Assembly: GCA_913058135.1 (NCBI GenBank)
Contig: CAJXPR010000007.1
Location: forward strand, 1 to 58,964
Source: an uncultured Gammaproteobacteria bacterium
GTDB lineage: Bacteria; Pseudomonadota; Gammaproteobacteria; Pseudomonadales; Pseudohongiellaceae
DNA: 58,964 nt
Direction of reading: 5' to 3'
Below are positions 9,393 to 18,232 of this stretch, in pieces. Each line of letters starts with the position of its first letter. Position 1 is the first letter of the stretch. The translations under genes and the position numbers were made by a program. Under the pieces are notes generated by a model. That model made no database searches. It was not told the DNA's origin and saw only the letters and a list, made by a program, of their open reading frames with translations.

Positions 9393-9839
9393 TTAGCCCA
9401 GGGGCGTTTGACGACCTGTCCTGAGCAGATCCCTGATTTCAGTCAGTAATTTTTCCTCTGCCGAAGGCTCCAACGGCGGCGCAGGCACGACGGGAACCGG
9501 TGGCGGATTACGTTTAAGCCGGTTGATAAAGCGGATCGCCATGAAAATGACAAATGCGATAATAGTGAAGTCAATCACTGTCTGCATGAATCGTCCGTAG
9601 GAGATCACTACCGCCGGCACGTCCTCGCCGACCGCCTGGCGCACGGTGATGGCCAGATCAGAAAAATCCACACCGCCCAATAACACGCCAATGGGTGGCA
9701 TCACCACATCGGCGACAAACGACGATACGATACGACCAAACGCCGTGCCGATGATGACGCCGACTGCCATGTCGATGACATTGCCTTTTACTGCGAATTC
9801 CTTGAACTCATTTACTATTTTCACAGCGACATGCCTCAC
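9393..9839 (-). CDS. mscL: Large-conductance mechanosensitive channel MscL
   Basis: The 148-residue inner-membrane protein forms a pentameric pore that opens under turgor to release solutes on hypo-osmotic shock. The N-terminal helix, the TM1 motif [20 protein letters not shown], a periplasmic loop, TM2 and a charged C-terminal helix after a Pro-rich linker ([11 protein letters not shown]) are all visible. The start overlaps the stop of the upstream alpha/beta hydrolase by 4 nt, so the two are probably translationally coupled. Confidence 0.96.
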   Translation of the reverse strand: MRHVAVKIVNEFKEFAVKGNVIDMAVGVIIGTAFGRIVSSFVADVVMPPIGVLLGGVDFSDLAITVRQAVGEDVPAVVISYGRFMQTVIDFTIIAFVIFMAIRFINRLKRNPPPVPVVPAPPLEPSAEEKLLTEIRDLLRTGRQTPLG

Positions 9840-10651
9840 AGATGTTGATCAAACCAGCCCTTTAACGCATTCGCTGCGGTCACGCCATCGTCACCCGTGA
9901 ACAGTCCGTGGCCCGCGCCTTCAATCACAACAAAATCACGGACAATGCCAGCGGACTCCAGCGCCTGGTACATGTTTTCGCTGTGACTGATGTTGACCAG
10001 GTCGTCGGCATCACCATGGACGAGCAGCACGGGCGGATCACCGGCGCTGGCGAAATCAACCGGTGACACAGTTGGCGCCATCGCAGCATCAAAATTCAGG
10101 GCCGGGAAATTGTCATTGGGCCCTGTCATACCGCGCAGATTGGTCGGAGGCATGTATGCCACAACAGCCGCCGGGCGATGTGGTTGGTCGTCAGTCGACA
10201 AACCCAGCATCAGCGACAGATGGCCTCCGGCGCTGATGCCGGAAACGCCGATACGCGCCGGATCGACACCATAATCTGCCGCGTTGTTGCCGATGAACTG
10301 GAATGCCTGTGATACATCGCTCCAGGCTTCCAGCACGTTATAGCGGGGACTGCTGCCGTGACGAACGGCAAACACGGTGTAACCGGCGTCCACCAGGGGC
10401 ACAAACATGGATTCATAGGCGTTCTGCATCATCGTGCTGGACATCCAGCCGCCGCTGATCATGTAGGCCACGGCCGCGCCGTTGGCATTGTCGTCAGGCT
10501 GATAGACATCCATCACCATGGCCAGCCCATCTTTTTGCCCGTACACCACATTGCGGATTATCTCTGCCTGCGCCGATGCTGGCATTGTCAGCATCAGCGT
10601 CAGTGGCAGGATAAACAGTTTTGATACAGAAGTTAAAGAAAGCAAAGGCAT
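9836..10651 (-). CDS. Exported alpha/beta hydrolase (esterase-like)
   Basis: I place the start at the ATG at 10651 because GGAG lies just upstream and it opens a good signal peptide ending at ASAQA. An earlier in-frame ATG at 10768 would add 39 atypical residues and overlap the next gene. The protein has SGGWMSS as oxyanion region, GISAGGH as nucleophile elbow, HGDADD with the acid Asp and GAGHG with the His. Relatives act on acyl esters or small peptides in the periplasm. Its stop overlaps the mscL start. Confidence 0.83.
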   Translation of the reverse strand: MPLLSLTSVSKLFILPLTLMLTMPASAQAEIIRNVVYGQKDGLAMVMDVYQPDDNANGAAVAYMISGGWMSSTMMQNAYESMFVPLVDAGYTVFAVRHGSSPRYNVLEAWSDVSQAFQFIGNNAADYGVDPARIGVSGISAGGHLSLMLGLSTDDQPHRPAAVVAYMPPTNLRGMTGPNDNFPALNFDAAMAPTVSPVDFASAGDPPVLLVHGDADDLVNISHSENMYQALESAGIVRDFVVIEGAGHGLFTGDDGVTAANALKGWFDQHL

Positions 10652-10725
10652 GAAGCGCTCCGGGTCTGCATGTGAGCAGACAGTGTTGAAATCGTCAGCC
10701 AGATTAGCCCCAGCCTCACAGTGAG

Positions 10726-11238
10726 TCAACCGGGCAGCAGTATCTGCCAGTAGCCTACATCCAGCCATTGCGCCGACTTGTAGCCCACCTCCCGCAAGTG
10801 TGCAATTTTCACGAACCCCAGGCGCTCATGCAATGCCACGCTGGCGGCATTGGGCAGGGCAATGCCGCCCAGGACACTGTGCACCGACCTGCGTTTCAGA
10901 TCTTCCAGCAACGCCGAATACAGGGTCGTACCGAAGCCTCTGCCCGCCAACCCGGGCGCAAGATAGACCGAGCTCTCCACCGAGTACCGGTAGGCGCTGC
11001 GACTCTTCCAGGGTGTCGCATAGGCGTAGCCCACGATCGCAGCCCGACCGTCGGTCACCACCTCGCCGACCAGCCAGGGCAGTGACGCCGTCAGCACGCC
11101 CTGAATGCGGCTGGCCATCTCGACCGGTGCCACTGCCGCTTCTTCGAAGGTCACCACGGTATTGGCAATGTAGTGGTTGTAGATATCGGCGATAGCCTGC
11201 GCGTCGGTCTGGCTGGCAGGTCTGATATGCATCGTCAT
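10726..11238 (-). CDS. GNAT acetyltransferase, phosphinothricin-acetyltransferase (PAT/Bar)-like
   Basis: The 170-residue protein opens with the IRPAxxxDAxAIADIYN pattern and has the W-K-S-R-x-A-Y-R-Y-S-V-E segment typical of PAT-family N-acetyltransferases, followed by the acetyl-CoA loop GLAGRGFGTTLY. PAT homologues acetylate phosphinothricin, methionine sulfoximine or related amino acids. The natural substrate here cannot be assigned. It stands alone between an Nramp-like transporter and the alpha/beta hydrolase. Confidence 0.87.
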   Translation of the reverse strand: MTMHIRPASQTDAQAIADIYNHYIANTVVTFEEAAVAPVEMASRIQGVLTASLPWLVGEVVTDGRAAIVGYAYATPWKSRSAYRYSVESSVYLAPGLAGRGFGTTLYSALLEDLKRRSVHSVLGGIALPNAASVALHERLGFVKIAHLREVGYKSAQWLDVGYWQILLPG

Positions 11239-11276
11239 GTGCTGTAATCTTCAGAATTGTTGCTGGCGAATATAAC

Positions 11277-12656
11277 CTAAATCCAGCCGGCAAGCTGCAC
11301 AAAATACAGCGCCGCAAAACCAAGATAAAACAGACCTGATACCAGCATGGCCAGCGAATAGAACAGGCCTGGCCGCAGTGTCTGCGGCAAACGGGTACGA
11401 TTGACGAACAACGCTGTCAGCACAATGAACGGCGTGTGCACAGCAGCAATGATACCTGACGCCGACATGATCTGAACCGGATTCTCGAATACCAGCACAA
11501 TCCCGACCGGCACCACACCCGTGACCACGACAATAAACAGCCGCTTGAACGTACGGCGGCTTAAATCAGGCAGACCTGACAAAATCCCACGCCGGAGAAT
11601 CATGGTCATATCAGCGAAGCTGCGCCCCCAGCCATCCTGGTTCGCAAGTATACTGCCGCCCAGTGCGATAATGATCGCAGCGAACATCATGACCCTGCCG
11701 GCCACTCCCCAGACCTCGGAGAACAGGCGGCCAAGATCGTCTGCCACGTCGCTACCCTCTGGCATGACACCCTGTGGCGACAGCAATTCTGCGCCCAGCA
11801 CCATAAACGAGAATATCACTGCCAGGCCGCCAACCACCCCCAGAGTTGCGGCACCAGTCATGATCTTCAGCCAGGCACGGATTCTTTGCGTACGCAGCTC
11901 CAGGGTCTGCGATTCCTCGCCCTGGCGCGTCCGGCCAGGCTGCTCTTCAGCGACACCGCCGCCATAGCCGCGCGAAGCAGTCCAGTAACCAAACCAGACT
12001 ATTCCCATGGAGCCAGCGAGGATAGTGCCTACCCACGGCAGGATGACATACAGGTCATGATCCTCGGGCACCTGCGGCATCAGGCCAGCCATTGCGCTCT
12101 GATAGTCAGAAAACACGACGACCGCAGCAACAACGGTCAGCAACATCAGAATCATGGCCATGACCCGGCTCAGGCGCTCGATTTTCATGTAGTGACCGCT
12201 GGCGGTAAAAACCGTGCAGCCAGCAATGACCAGAATACTGTAAAGCCAGTTCGACCCCGGTAACGTGGATGCCAGCGCGCTGCCCACGATAGCAGACAAC
12301 CCGGCAATCCCTACTGCCGCAGCAAACAGTTGCGGCAGGAAAATCAGCCAGACTGCCCAGTCACGAGGCCCCTTTAACGTATGCATGCCTTCCAGCATGC
12401 TTTGCCCGGTAATCACTGAGAAGCGTGCCATCTCTCGGATCATGATCCACATGAAAAACACGACGAGCAGAAGCAGCCAGAGCAGCTCGTACTGATAGGC
12501 TGAGGCAACGCGCGGTGTGAACAGAATGGAGCCGGTTCCGACCGCGGACAACATCCACAACAGCCCCGGTCCATACCATTTCAGCTTTTCAGTGCCGGTC
12601 GGCGGCTCGGGCACTTCAGAACGAATCATGGTGTGGTTTTTTTGCTGCGTATTCAT
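11277..12656 (-). CDS. Nramp-family divalent metal transporter, non-canonical binding motif
   Basis: The protein has about 460 residues and some eleven hydrophobic segments of the LeuT-like Nramp fold. In the first helix, where Mn/Fe transporters carry Asp-Pro-Gly-Asn, this protein reads SAVGTGSI, so the metal-binding residues differ. It may belong to the NRAMP-related branch with altered selectivity (for example Mg2+), but that is inference. An acidic/basic cytoplasmic loop interrupts the middle (residues about 240-265). I chose the ATG at 12656, which overlaps the upstream stop by 4 nt; a GTG at 12674 is an alternative. Confidence 0.85.
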   Translation of the reverse strand: MNTQQKNHTMIRSEVPEPPTGTEKLKWYGPGLLWMLSAVGTGSILFTPRVASAYQYELLWLLLLVVFFMWIMIREMARFSVITGQSMLEGMHTLKGPRDWAVWLIFLPQLFAAAVGIAGLSAIVGSALASTLPGSNWLYSILVIAGCTVFTASGHYMKIERLSRVMAMILMLLTVVAAVVVFSDYQSAMAGLMPQVPEDHDLYVILPWVGTILAGSMGIVWFGYWTASRGYGGGVAEEQPGRTRQGEESQTLELRTQRIRAWLKIMTGAATLGVVGGLAVIFSFMVLGAELLSPQGVMPEGSDVADDLGRLFSEVWGVAGRVMMFAAIIIALGGSILANQDGWGRSFADMTMILRRGILSGLPDLSRRTFKRLFIVVVTGVVPVGIVLVFENPVQIMSASGIIAAVHTPFIVLTALFVNRTRLPQTLRPGLFYSLAMLVSGLFYLGFAALYFVQLAGWI

Positions 12657-12961
12657 ACCGGCCTGACCACCCACTCCGGTTCATCAAACTCACCCAGCGG
12701 GCGAATGTCGCAGACATGTGCCGCGCCCCGGATGATATCGGCAACCGTGGTGTCATGCCTGGCCTCCATGGCATCACGCGCCGCCTTGCTTTCCCAGCTG
12801 GCGATGGCGATCAGCACATTGGGATCGTCAAGCTTGCGATGCAATTCGGTGCCACGGGCACCCGGGGCTTGCTGGATTATTTCGCTGGCGCGAACCCAGG
12901 CATCCGCATACTCCTCAGCGTGACGGCCGGGCCTGATATGAACTTCAAACAGGTATTTCAT
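12653..12961 (-). CDS. ABM-type dimeric alpha/beta-barrel protein
   Basis: This 102-residue protein has the beta-alpha pattern of the antibiotic-biosynthesis-monooxygenase superfamily: MKYLFEVHIRPG, a helix, then IASWESKAARDA. Such small proteins are cofactor-free monooxygenases, heme-degrading enzymes or ligand binders. The function is not known here. ATGA overlap couples it to the Nramp-like transporter downstream, suggesting a joint role. Confidence 0.7.
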   Translation of the reverse strand: MKYLFEVHIRPGRHAEEYADAWVRASEIIQQAPGARGTELHRKLDDPNVLIAIASWESKAARDAMEARHDTTVADIIRGAAHVCDIRPLGEFDEPEWVVRPV

Positions 12962-13014
12962 CCGTCCTCCATGTCGTCTTCCCTAAGACAGGTGTTTTGA
13001 TGAATGATGGTTGG

Positions 13015-13854
13015 TCAGCTCGATCGCATTTTATAAATCGCTCTTTGTTGTATGGAGCAGACACAGCGCTTGCTATCCGCCATGAACAGGTTAAAAACAC
13101 AATCCGCGAACTCATGTCCTTTCTTACTGAACAACTCCGTAATGGTCATCTCACTGATCAATGGGGTGTTCAATGGTACTGCCTGGAAGTTTTGTGCACG
13201 AATCTCCAGGTGAATCCAGGGACTCATGCGGGCCGCCGCAGCGAAATGGCGATTGGCACAACCCAGCAGAAATGACATATTGCCATAACCGCTGTCGCTT
13301 TCAACACCCTCGGTGTTCGCTGGCGTACGCAACAGTGCGGGCATGGCCGCCTGCTCACGAAGATAGGTCGCCATCTCATGATCCGCTGACCATAGAAACG
13401 ATTTAGCCAGACAGCCGTTTTGGCGCAGTTTCTCCATGACATCGCGACTTGCCACAGGAGCAGAATATTCGTCAGTCATAAGCGGATGATGCTGATATTC
13501 CGGCTCAACCTCCAGCGAGTCGGGCAACCAGACTTCTGCCGTGGCACACAAACGCTCTTCACTGAACAGTTGCGCATGATATCGATCCGCCGCCGGTTGC
13601 GGCGTGACTTCGACCTGGAAATCACGCTCGTCATATACCGGCGCCTTGATGGTGGCATGCGCCGCACCGCGTTCCAGCCAATGCAGACCCCAGGCCTGCA
13701 CAGCAGGCTGGACCAGATAACAGGATATAGTGACGCCTGGCACCAGTGCGCCAGTAAAACCATACTGCTGCGCCAGCTCATCGGAGTGAATGCGATTATC
13801 CGAATCCGGCACCTGATTGAATGCCTGGCCCCGCCAGGACACGGGTACCCGCAT
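13015..13854 (-). CDS. MaoC-like hotdog-fold protein, function unknown
   Basis: The 279-residue protein has an N-terminal half resembling MaoC-type (R)-specific hydratases: SDELAQQYGFTGALVPG followed by a hotdog helix and an APVYDERDFQVEV strand. The usual catalytic Asp-x4-His of hydratases is not clear, so activity is uncertain. The C-terminal half also looks like a hotdog domain. It lies 2 nt after the small membrane protein gene and closes the rlmA operon. Confidence 0.6.
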   Translation of the reverse strand: MRVPVSWRGQAFNQVPDSDNRIHSDELAQQYGFTGALVPGVTISCYLVQPAVQAWGLHWLERGAAHATIKAPVYDERDFQVEVTPQPAADRYHAQLFSEERLCATAEVWLPDSLEVEPEYQHHPLMTDEYSAPVASRDVMEKLRQNGCLAKSFLWSADHEMATYLREQAAMPALLRTPANTEGVESDSGYGNMSFLLGCANRHFAAAARMSPWIHLEIRAQNFQAVPLNTPLISEMTITELFSKKGHEFADCVFNLFMADSKRCVCSIQQRAIYKMRSS

Positions 13855-13856
13855 GA

Positions 13857-14135
13857 CTACTTCAGGCCCCAGATTCGTGCGACCGCGGTATCGTTGCCCA
13901 AGGCCCCTACAATCAGGCTGATCGAGCTGACCGTGAAAAACGCCACGACCGGGATCAGCGCCCCCAGCTGTCCGGCTGACAATGCCAGGTACAGGGACAC
14001 ACAGAACAGCACCATAAACAGCGCCGCCACGGCCAACAGAATCTTTCTGTGCGACGGGCGGTAGCTTGCGGCGGGCTCGCCTTTTTCAAAATAGGCCAGC
14101 ACCGGCTGACATAACTGTCGTAATGCATGCTTCAT
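13857..14135 (-). CDS. Small inner-membrane protein, unknown
   Basis: The 92 residues comprise a basic N-terminus and two strong transmembrane segments (about residues 31-53 and 58-80). No family is recognised. It overlaps the rlmA stop by 4 nt and is followed by the hotdog gene after 2 nt, so all three are one transcript. Confidence 0.7.
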   Translation of the reverse strand: MKHALRQLCQPVLAYFEKGEPAASYRPSHRKILLAVAALFMVLFCVSLYLALSAGQLGALIPVVAFFTVSSISLIVGALGNDTAVARIWGLK

Positions 14136-15028
14136 GTTTCGGTTTCCGTTTCAGTTGTCTTGCGCAGCGTGACGAGTTCAACATCAATGGTCACGTTCAG
14201 CGAGCTCAGCGCCGCAGCGCGCGCCCGGCCTTCCGCGTTGGCGCGGTACAGATGCGGGGTCATGCTCAGCAGGTCCCGGATGCAGTCAGCACCGTCGATA
14301 TCAGTTGTGTACCGGATGGTCGTGGCGCCCACCCTGGCAAAACCTGCTGGCACCTTACCCGTCACATCGCGCGCCGGTTTCAGGCTTGGGTAAATGACTT
14401 CGCGCAACTCAATCAGGTGCGCCGGGCCCGGGTCCAGCTGTATCAGCAATCCGTCTTTGTGCAAAACGCGCGCAAACTCACTGTATACCGGGAAGCCAAA
14501 CATGCACAAGACCCGATCCAGCGTACCCGATAATATCGGCAAATTGGCATTGCTGCCCACCACCCAGCGCACGGATGGATCCTGTTTGGCGGCAGACTGT
14601 ATCGCCCACTTGGAGATATCCAGTCCCAGCACCGCCAGGCGCTGGCAGCCCGGCGCGGCGGTCGCCAATTGGCGCAGGTAGTAGCCTTCTCCGCAGCCGG
14701 CATCAAGAATACCGGGGGTGGGCTGCGATGCCAGTCCGTCCAGCACTGCGTGGCTGACTGCGCGGGCCACCGGCGCATAATGACCTGCCATCAGGAAACG
14801 GTGCCGCGCCGCCACCATCTCCTTGCTGTCTCCCGGTTCACGCGATCTTTTCTTCTGCACTGGCAGCAAATGCAGATAACCCTGACGTGCCACATCAAAG
14901 TTGTGACCGTGCTCGCAGCGCCAGCTGGCACCAGAATCAGTCAAGGCCGCGCCGTCAAGCGGACACGCCAGCGCACTAAAGGGGACGGAGGGGGTATCGC
15001 TTAAGGGGGCACTAAAGAATTCTGTCAT
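14132..15028 (-). CDS. rlmA: 23S rRNA (guanine-N1)-methyltransferase RlmA-like
   Basis: RlmA methylates G745 of 23S rRNA. The N-terminal zinc-finger region and the following QGYLHLLPVQKKRSREPGDS segment match this family closely, and the Rossmann methyltransferase motif I is ILDAGCGEGYYL. The finger reads CPLD...CxxxH: Cys22, Cys38 and His42 are present, but the second Cys of the usual CPxC pair is Asp25. The finger may therefore bind zinc differently. The C-terminus ends in a Thr-Glu repeat encoded by the overlap with the next gene. Confidence 0.88.
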   Translation of the reverse strand: MTEFFSAPLSDTPSVPFSALACPLDGAALTDSGASWRCEHGHNFDVARQGYLHLLPVQKKRSREPGDSKEMVAARHRFLMAGHYAPVARAVSHAVLDGLASQPTPGILDAGCGEGYYLRQLATAAPGCQRLAVLGLDISKWAIQSAAKQDPSVRWVVGSNANLPILSGTLDRVLCMFGFPVYSEFARVLHKDGLLIQLDPGPAHLIELREVIYPSLKPARDVTGKVPAGFARVGATTIRYTTDIDGADCIRDLLSMTPHLYRANAEGRARAAALSSLNVTIDVELVTLRKTTETETET

Positions 15029-15162
15029 GATGGCAAGCTCAGTGGGGCGACCACGGGGGTTTCATTTTAGAGTACTTTCGGAAAACCAGCCAGCCGCGCC
15101 TACCATTGACGCGCCGGTACTGGTATTCTGAAGCCCGAGCCCATGCTTTCGCGTGAAGAAAA

Positions 15163-15789
15163 TTGAAGAACAACAACAATAGACCAGACAGGTCAACCAC
15201 AGTCAGAATCGCTCCGTTGCTGACGCTGGCAGCGACCATTGCGCTGAGCTGTGCACTGCTGGCCAACCAGCTTTGGCATCAGGATACATCCGTCACGCTG
15301 GAAAACCACCTGATCGAAAATACCCAGGTACTGTTCCTGGTGCTGGCCGTATTGCTGCACACGTTGCAATCAATCCGCCTGCCCGCCACGGATACTACCG
15401 ACAGGCTTAGTCATCAGGTATTAGCCATGTTGTGCCTGTCCGTCATGGTGCGCGAAATTGATATCGACAAGCTGGGGCCGCAGGCCGGGTGGGCGCTCGT
15501 CGAGACCGTGATTCGCCTGGCCGGCAGTGCTGTCTGGGTCTGGCTGCTTGCCCGCCTGTATGGCCATCGCCAGCGCTTGTGGCGAAAGAAAGCCGCAATC
15601 CTGTGTACGCCCCAGAGCATACTGACCGGGATTGGCGTACTGCTGTACATGTCATCCTGGTTTTTTGACAAATCCATCGTGCCGCTTCCCGCTGACCGGA
15701 GCCAGTTTTGGGAGGAGACTCTGCAGATGAGCGGTACAGTGGCGCTTTTTACTGCCGCGCTACGCCCGCTGTCAGTGGATGCTCACTAG
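15163..15789 (+). CDS. Predicted inner-membrane protein, unknown
   Basis: The 208-residue protein has about five hydrophobic helices and no recognised family motif. The only in-frame start near the first helix is TTG at 15163, with a purine-rich GAAGAAAA just before it. A short out-of-register ATG reading frame (15143-15166) overlaps it and could be a leader. The 3' end overlaps the stop of the convergent GST gene by 4 nt. Confidence 0.6.
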   Translation: MKNNNNRPDRSTTVRIAPLLTLAATIALSCALLANQLWHQDTSVTLENHLIENTQVLFLVLAVLLHTLQSIRLPATDTTDRLSHQVLAMLCLSVMVREIDIDKLGPQAGWALVETVIRLAGSAVWVWLLARLYGHRQRLWRKKAAILCTPQSILTGIGVLLYMSSWFFDKSIVPLPADRSQFWEETLQMSGTVALFTAALRPLSVDAH

Positions 15790-16661
15790 CGAGGGTCCGA
15801 ATTCAGTTTGTCCTGTGTGTGCGTGTCAAAATCAGAGGCGTCATGTCTCTCACGCAACTGCTCATGCAATTCTCCCCAGGATCGATTGACCATTTTCCCA
15901 CGCTGCACAGCGGGCCTCTGTTCAATCTCCTGTGTCCAGCGCACCACGTTCCTGTATGTGTGTGTTGCCAGAAACTCAGCGGCCTCATAAACCTTGTTGT
16001 TGACCAGGGCACCGTACCACGGCCATATCGCCATGTCGGCAATCGTATAGTCATCGCCGGCAATAAACCGGCATTCTGCCAGTCGGCGGTCAAGCACATC
16101 CAGTTGCCGTTTCACTTCCATGGTGTAGCGATTGATCGCGTACTCGTATTTCTCCGGCGCATAGGCGTAAAAATGACCAAAACCGCCGCCCAGAAACGGG
16201 GCGCTGCCCATCTGCCAGAATAACCATGACAGGCATTCAGCGCGGCCGGCTATATCGCGAGGGATAAAGGCATCAAACTTCTCGGCCAGGTAAAGCAGCA
16301 TCGCACCGGATTCGAAAATGCGTATAGATGGCGTGACACTTTGATCCACCATGGCCGGGATCTTCGAGTTCGGGTTTACCGATACAAAACCACTGCCGAA
16401 CTGATCACCTTCCATAATATTAACCAGGAAGGCGTCATACTCAGCGCCCGTATGCCCGGCAGCCAACAGCTCTTCCAGTAAAATGGTCACCTTGACGCCA
16501 TTTGGTGTCGCCAGAGAATAAAGCTGGATTGGATGTTTACCAACAGGCAAAGGCTTGTCATGCGTCGGACCGGCAACCGGCCGGTTGATACTGGAAAATC
16601 TGCCGCCGCTGGTATTGTCCGGACTCCAGATTCTGGGTGGCGTGTACGGTTTATCGCTCAT
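15786..16661 (-). CDS. yghU: YghU-like glutathione-dependent disulfide-bond oxidoreductase
   Basis: The 291-residue protein has the long N-terminal extension (KPYTPPRIW...NRPVAGPTHDKPLPVGKHP, shown in part) characteristic of YghU. It continues with the thioredoxin-like motif ATPNGVKV, then NPNSKIPAMVD and FESGAMLLYLAEKF, and a helical domain with DYTIADMAIWPW. E. coli YghU binds two glutathiones and reduces disulfides and peroxides. It is the second nu-class GST in the window, apart from the one at 3549-4214. Confidence 0.92.
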   Translation of the reverse strand: MSDKPYTPPRIWSPDNTSGGRFSSINRPVAGPTHDKPLPVGKHPIQLYSLATPNGVKVTILLEELLAAGHTGAEYDAFLVNIMEGDQFGSGFVSVNPNSKIPAMVDQSVTPSIRIFESGAMLLYLAEKFDAFIPRDIAGRAECLSWLFWQMGSAPFLGGGFGHFYAYAPEKYEYAINRYTMEVKRQLDVLDRRLAECRFIAGDDYTIADMAIWPWYGALVNNKVYEAAEFLATHTYRNVVRWTQEIEQRPAVQRGKMVNRSWGELHEQLRERHDASDFDTHTQDKLNSDPR

Positions 16662-16947
16662 GGGTACTCCCTGTTGAATTGCCTGCAGTCTATCAACAAA
16701 TAGCCATCACACGAAACATCCGAACAAATGACTATCTATTGGTGCAATTGAGTGTATAGTCGGTGATACGAGATAACTCACTCTCAGAACGCTGCACCAC
16801 ACAAGCTTGGTTGTCGCGTTCAGCCCTTCCTCCCCCTCTTGCTTTTAACGTTGCTCCTTTTGGATGCAACAGCTGTCTTTGTGCCGGGAAAACCCGTGCC
16901 GCATCGTCGGGCATCTCGCCCACGCCAGAACTATCAGGTACCCGTTT

Positions 16948-18162
16948 ATGAATACCACAAGAAAATTCTTGTCGACGATCGTAAAAATTACGTCGCTCAG
17001 CGCCGCCTTCATCGCCTGCAGCGTGTCTGGCTCGCTGTTCGCCCAGAGCATTCCGAACCTGGGTGAAGCCGCGCAGTTCTCTGTGCTGGCAGGCTCTACA
17101 GTGACCAACACCGGCTCCAGTGTTATCACTGGCGAATTGGGCGTCAGCCCCGGCACTGCTATCACGGGCTTTCCGCCAGGCATCGTGCAGCAGGGTCAAA
17201 TCCGCTCCAATGACGCCGTGGCGGCACAGGCCGTCGCCGACGCGCGGGTTGCCTACAACAATCTTGCCGGACAGGCGGTGACCACTGAGCAGGCAGCTGC
17301 CATGGGTTCGGGCATGGTGCTGATACCAGGTGTTTATCACTTCACCAGTGCTGCCGATATTACCGGTTCCCTGGTGCTTGACGCACAAGGCAGCTCCACT
17401 GCAGTGTTTGTGTTCCAGGTGGAGGAAGCTCTCACATTGAACAACAATGCGGCTATCAGTCTGATCAACGGTGCGACCGCCAGCAACGTGTTCTGGCAGG
17501 TTGGCACGTCGGCAACACTGGGCACCAGTTCTGCCTTTTACGGCAGCATCCTGGCCGGTGCCGGCATCACCCTGAACACCGGCGCCACGCTGGTGGGCCG
17601 CGCGCTGGCGGGAACTGCCGTGACGCTGGATAGCAGCACGGTGACGCTGGCTGCAGCGTCCACCGGTGGCACACCAACCCCGACTCCTACGCCCACTCCT
17701 GTCCCGGGCACTGAATTGCCGCCTGTTGACAAAGTCATAGACTCCCAGGGGCAGCCGTCAACTGCCGTCATCAAGGCGGGTGCAACGTCAAATGGCGGCG
17801 CCAGCTATGGCAGCAGCTTTTCAACCAGCGAGCAGATCGTGGTCAACGGTGAGCTGACCTACGAAGCCGGTGACGTTGGCAAGGCTGCCAGCGTCTTTGT
17901 GGTGATCAAGTTCACTTCAACGTCGGGCACAGCGCAGTGGTTGATGGAAAATGGTGATGGCGACTTCTTTGCCTGGGATCAGAATGTAGAATCGCTGGTG
18001 TCCATGTACAGCAGCAACAGCATCGGCACCAGCATCGCCGGCAAGCTGTTCGGCGGCACGCTGGAAGCAGGCCGCTACGAAGTCTTTATCGGTTATACCG
18101 CACAAGGCGGTGCACTGATCTACAGCGAAACGCCCATGTCATTTGTGGTGACTCAACTGTAG
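16948..18162 (+). CDS. DUF3494 ice-binding protein with C-terminal beta domain
   Basis: I start at the ATG at 16948, which opens a signal peptide of about 33 residues. The frame extends upstream but without a likely start. Residues about 35-240 form the DUF3494 ice-binding beta-helix: LGEAAQFSVLAG, ITGELGVSPG, LVLDAQGSSTAVFVFQ and VFWQVG are recognisable. A Thr-Pro repeat linker follows, then a second all-beta domain of about 130 residues of unknown class. These secreted proteins bind ice or inhibit its recrystallisation, which suits a cold or marine habitat. A strong terminator follows. Confidence 0.9.
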   Translation: MNTTRKFLSTIVKITSLSAAFIACSVSGSLFAQSIPNLGEAAQFSVLAGSTVTNTGSSVITGELGVSPGTAITGFPPGIVQQGQIRSNDAVAAQAVADARVAYNNLAGQAVTTEQAAAMGSGMVLIPGVYHFTSAADITGSLVLDAQGSSTAVFVFQVEEALTLNNNAAISLINGATASNVFWQVGTSATLGTSSAFYGSILAGAGITLNTGATLVGRALAGTAVTLDSSTVTLAAASTGGTPTPTPTPTPVPGTELPPVDKVIDSQGQPSTAVIKAGATSNGGASYGSSFSTSEQIVVNGELTYEAGDVGKAASVFVVIKFTSTSGTAQWLMENGDGDFFAWDQNVESLVSMYSSNSIGTSIAGKLFGGTLEAGRYEVFIGYTAQGGALIYSETPMSFVVTQL

Positions 18163-18181
18163 ACACTAGCCGGACAGAGTC

Positions 18182-18214
18182 AAAAAAAAGGTGCCTTAGC
18201 GGCACCTTTTTTTT
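18182..18214. terminator. Bidirectional rho-independent terminator
   Basis: GGTGCC / GGCACC with loop TTAGC is flanked by eight A on the left and eight T on the right. It therefore gives a GC stem plus U-tract on either strand. It lies between the convergent ice-binding gene and the cyclase gene and serves both. Confidence 0.92.
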
Positions 18215-18232
18215 GTCCACATCAACGTGTTT

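Noticed and set aside
17690-17720. ACTCCTACGCC-type short repeat in the ice-binding gene as a regulatory repeat
   Set aside because: It simply encodes the Thr-Pro linker of the protein.
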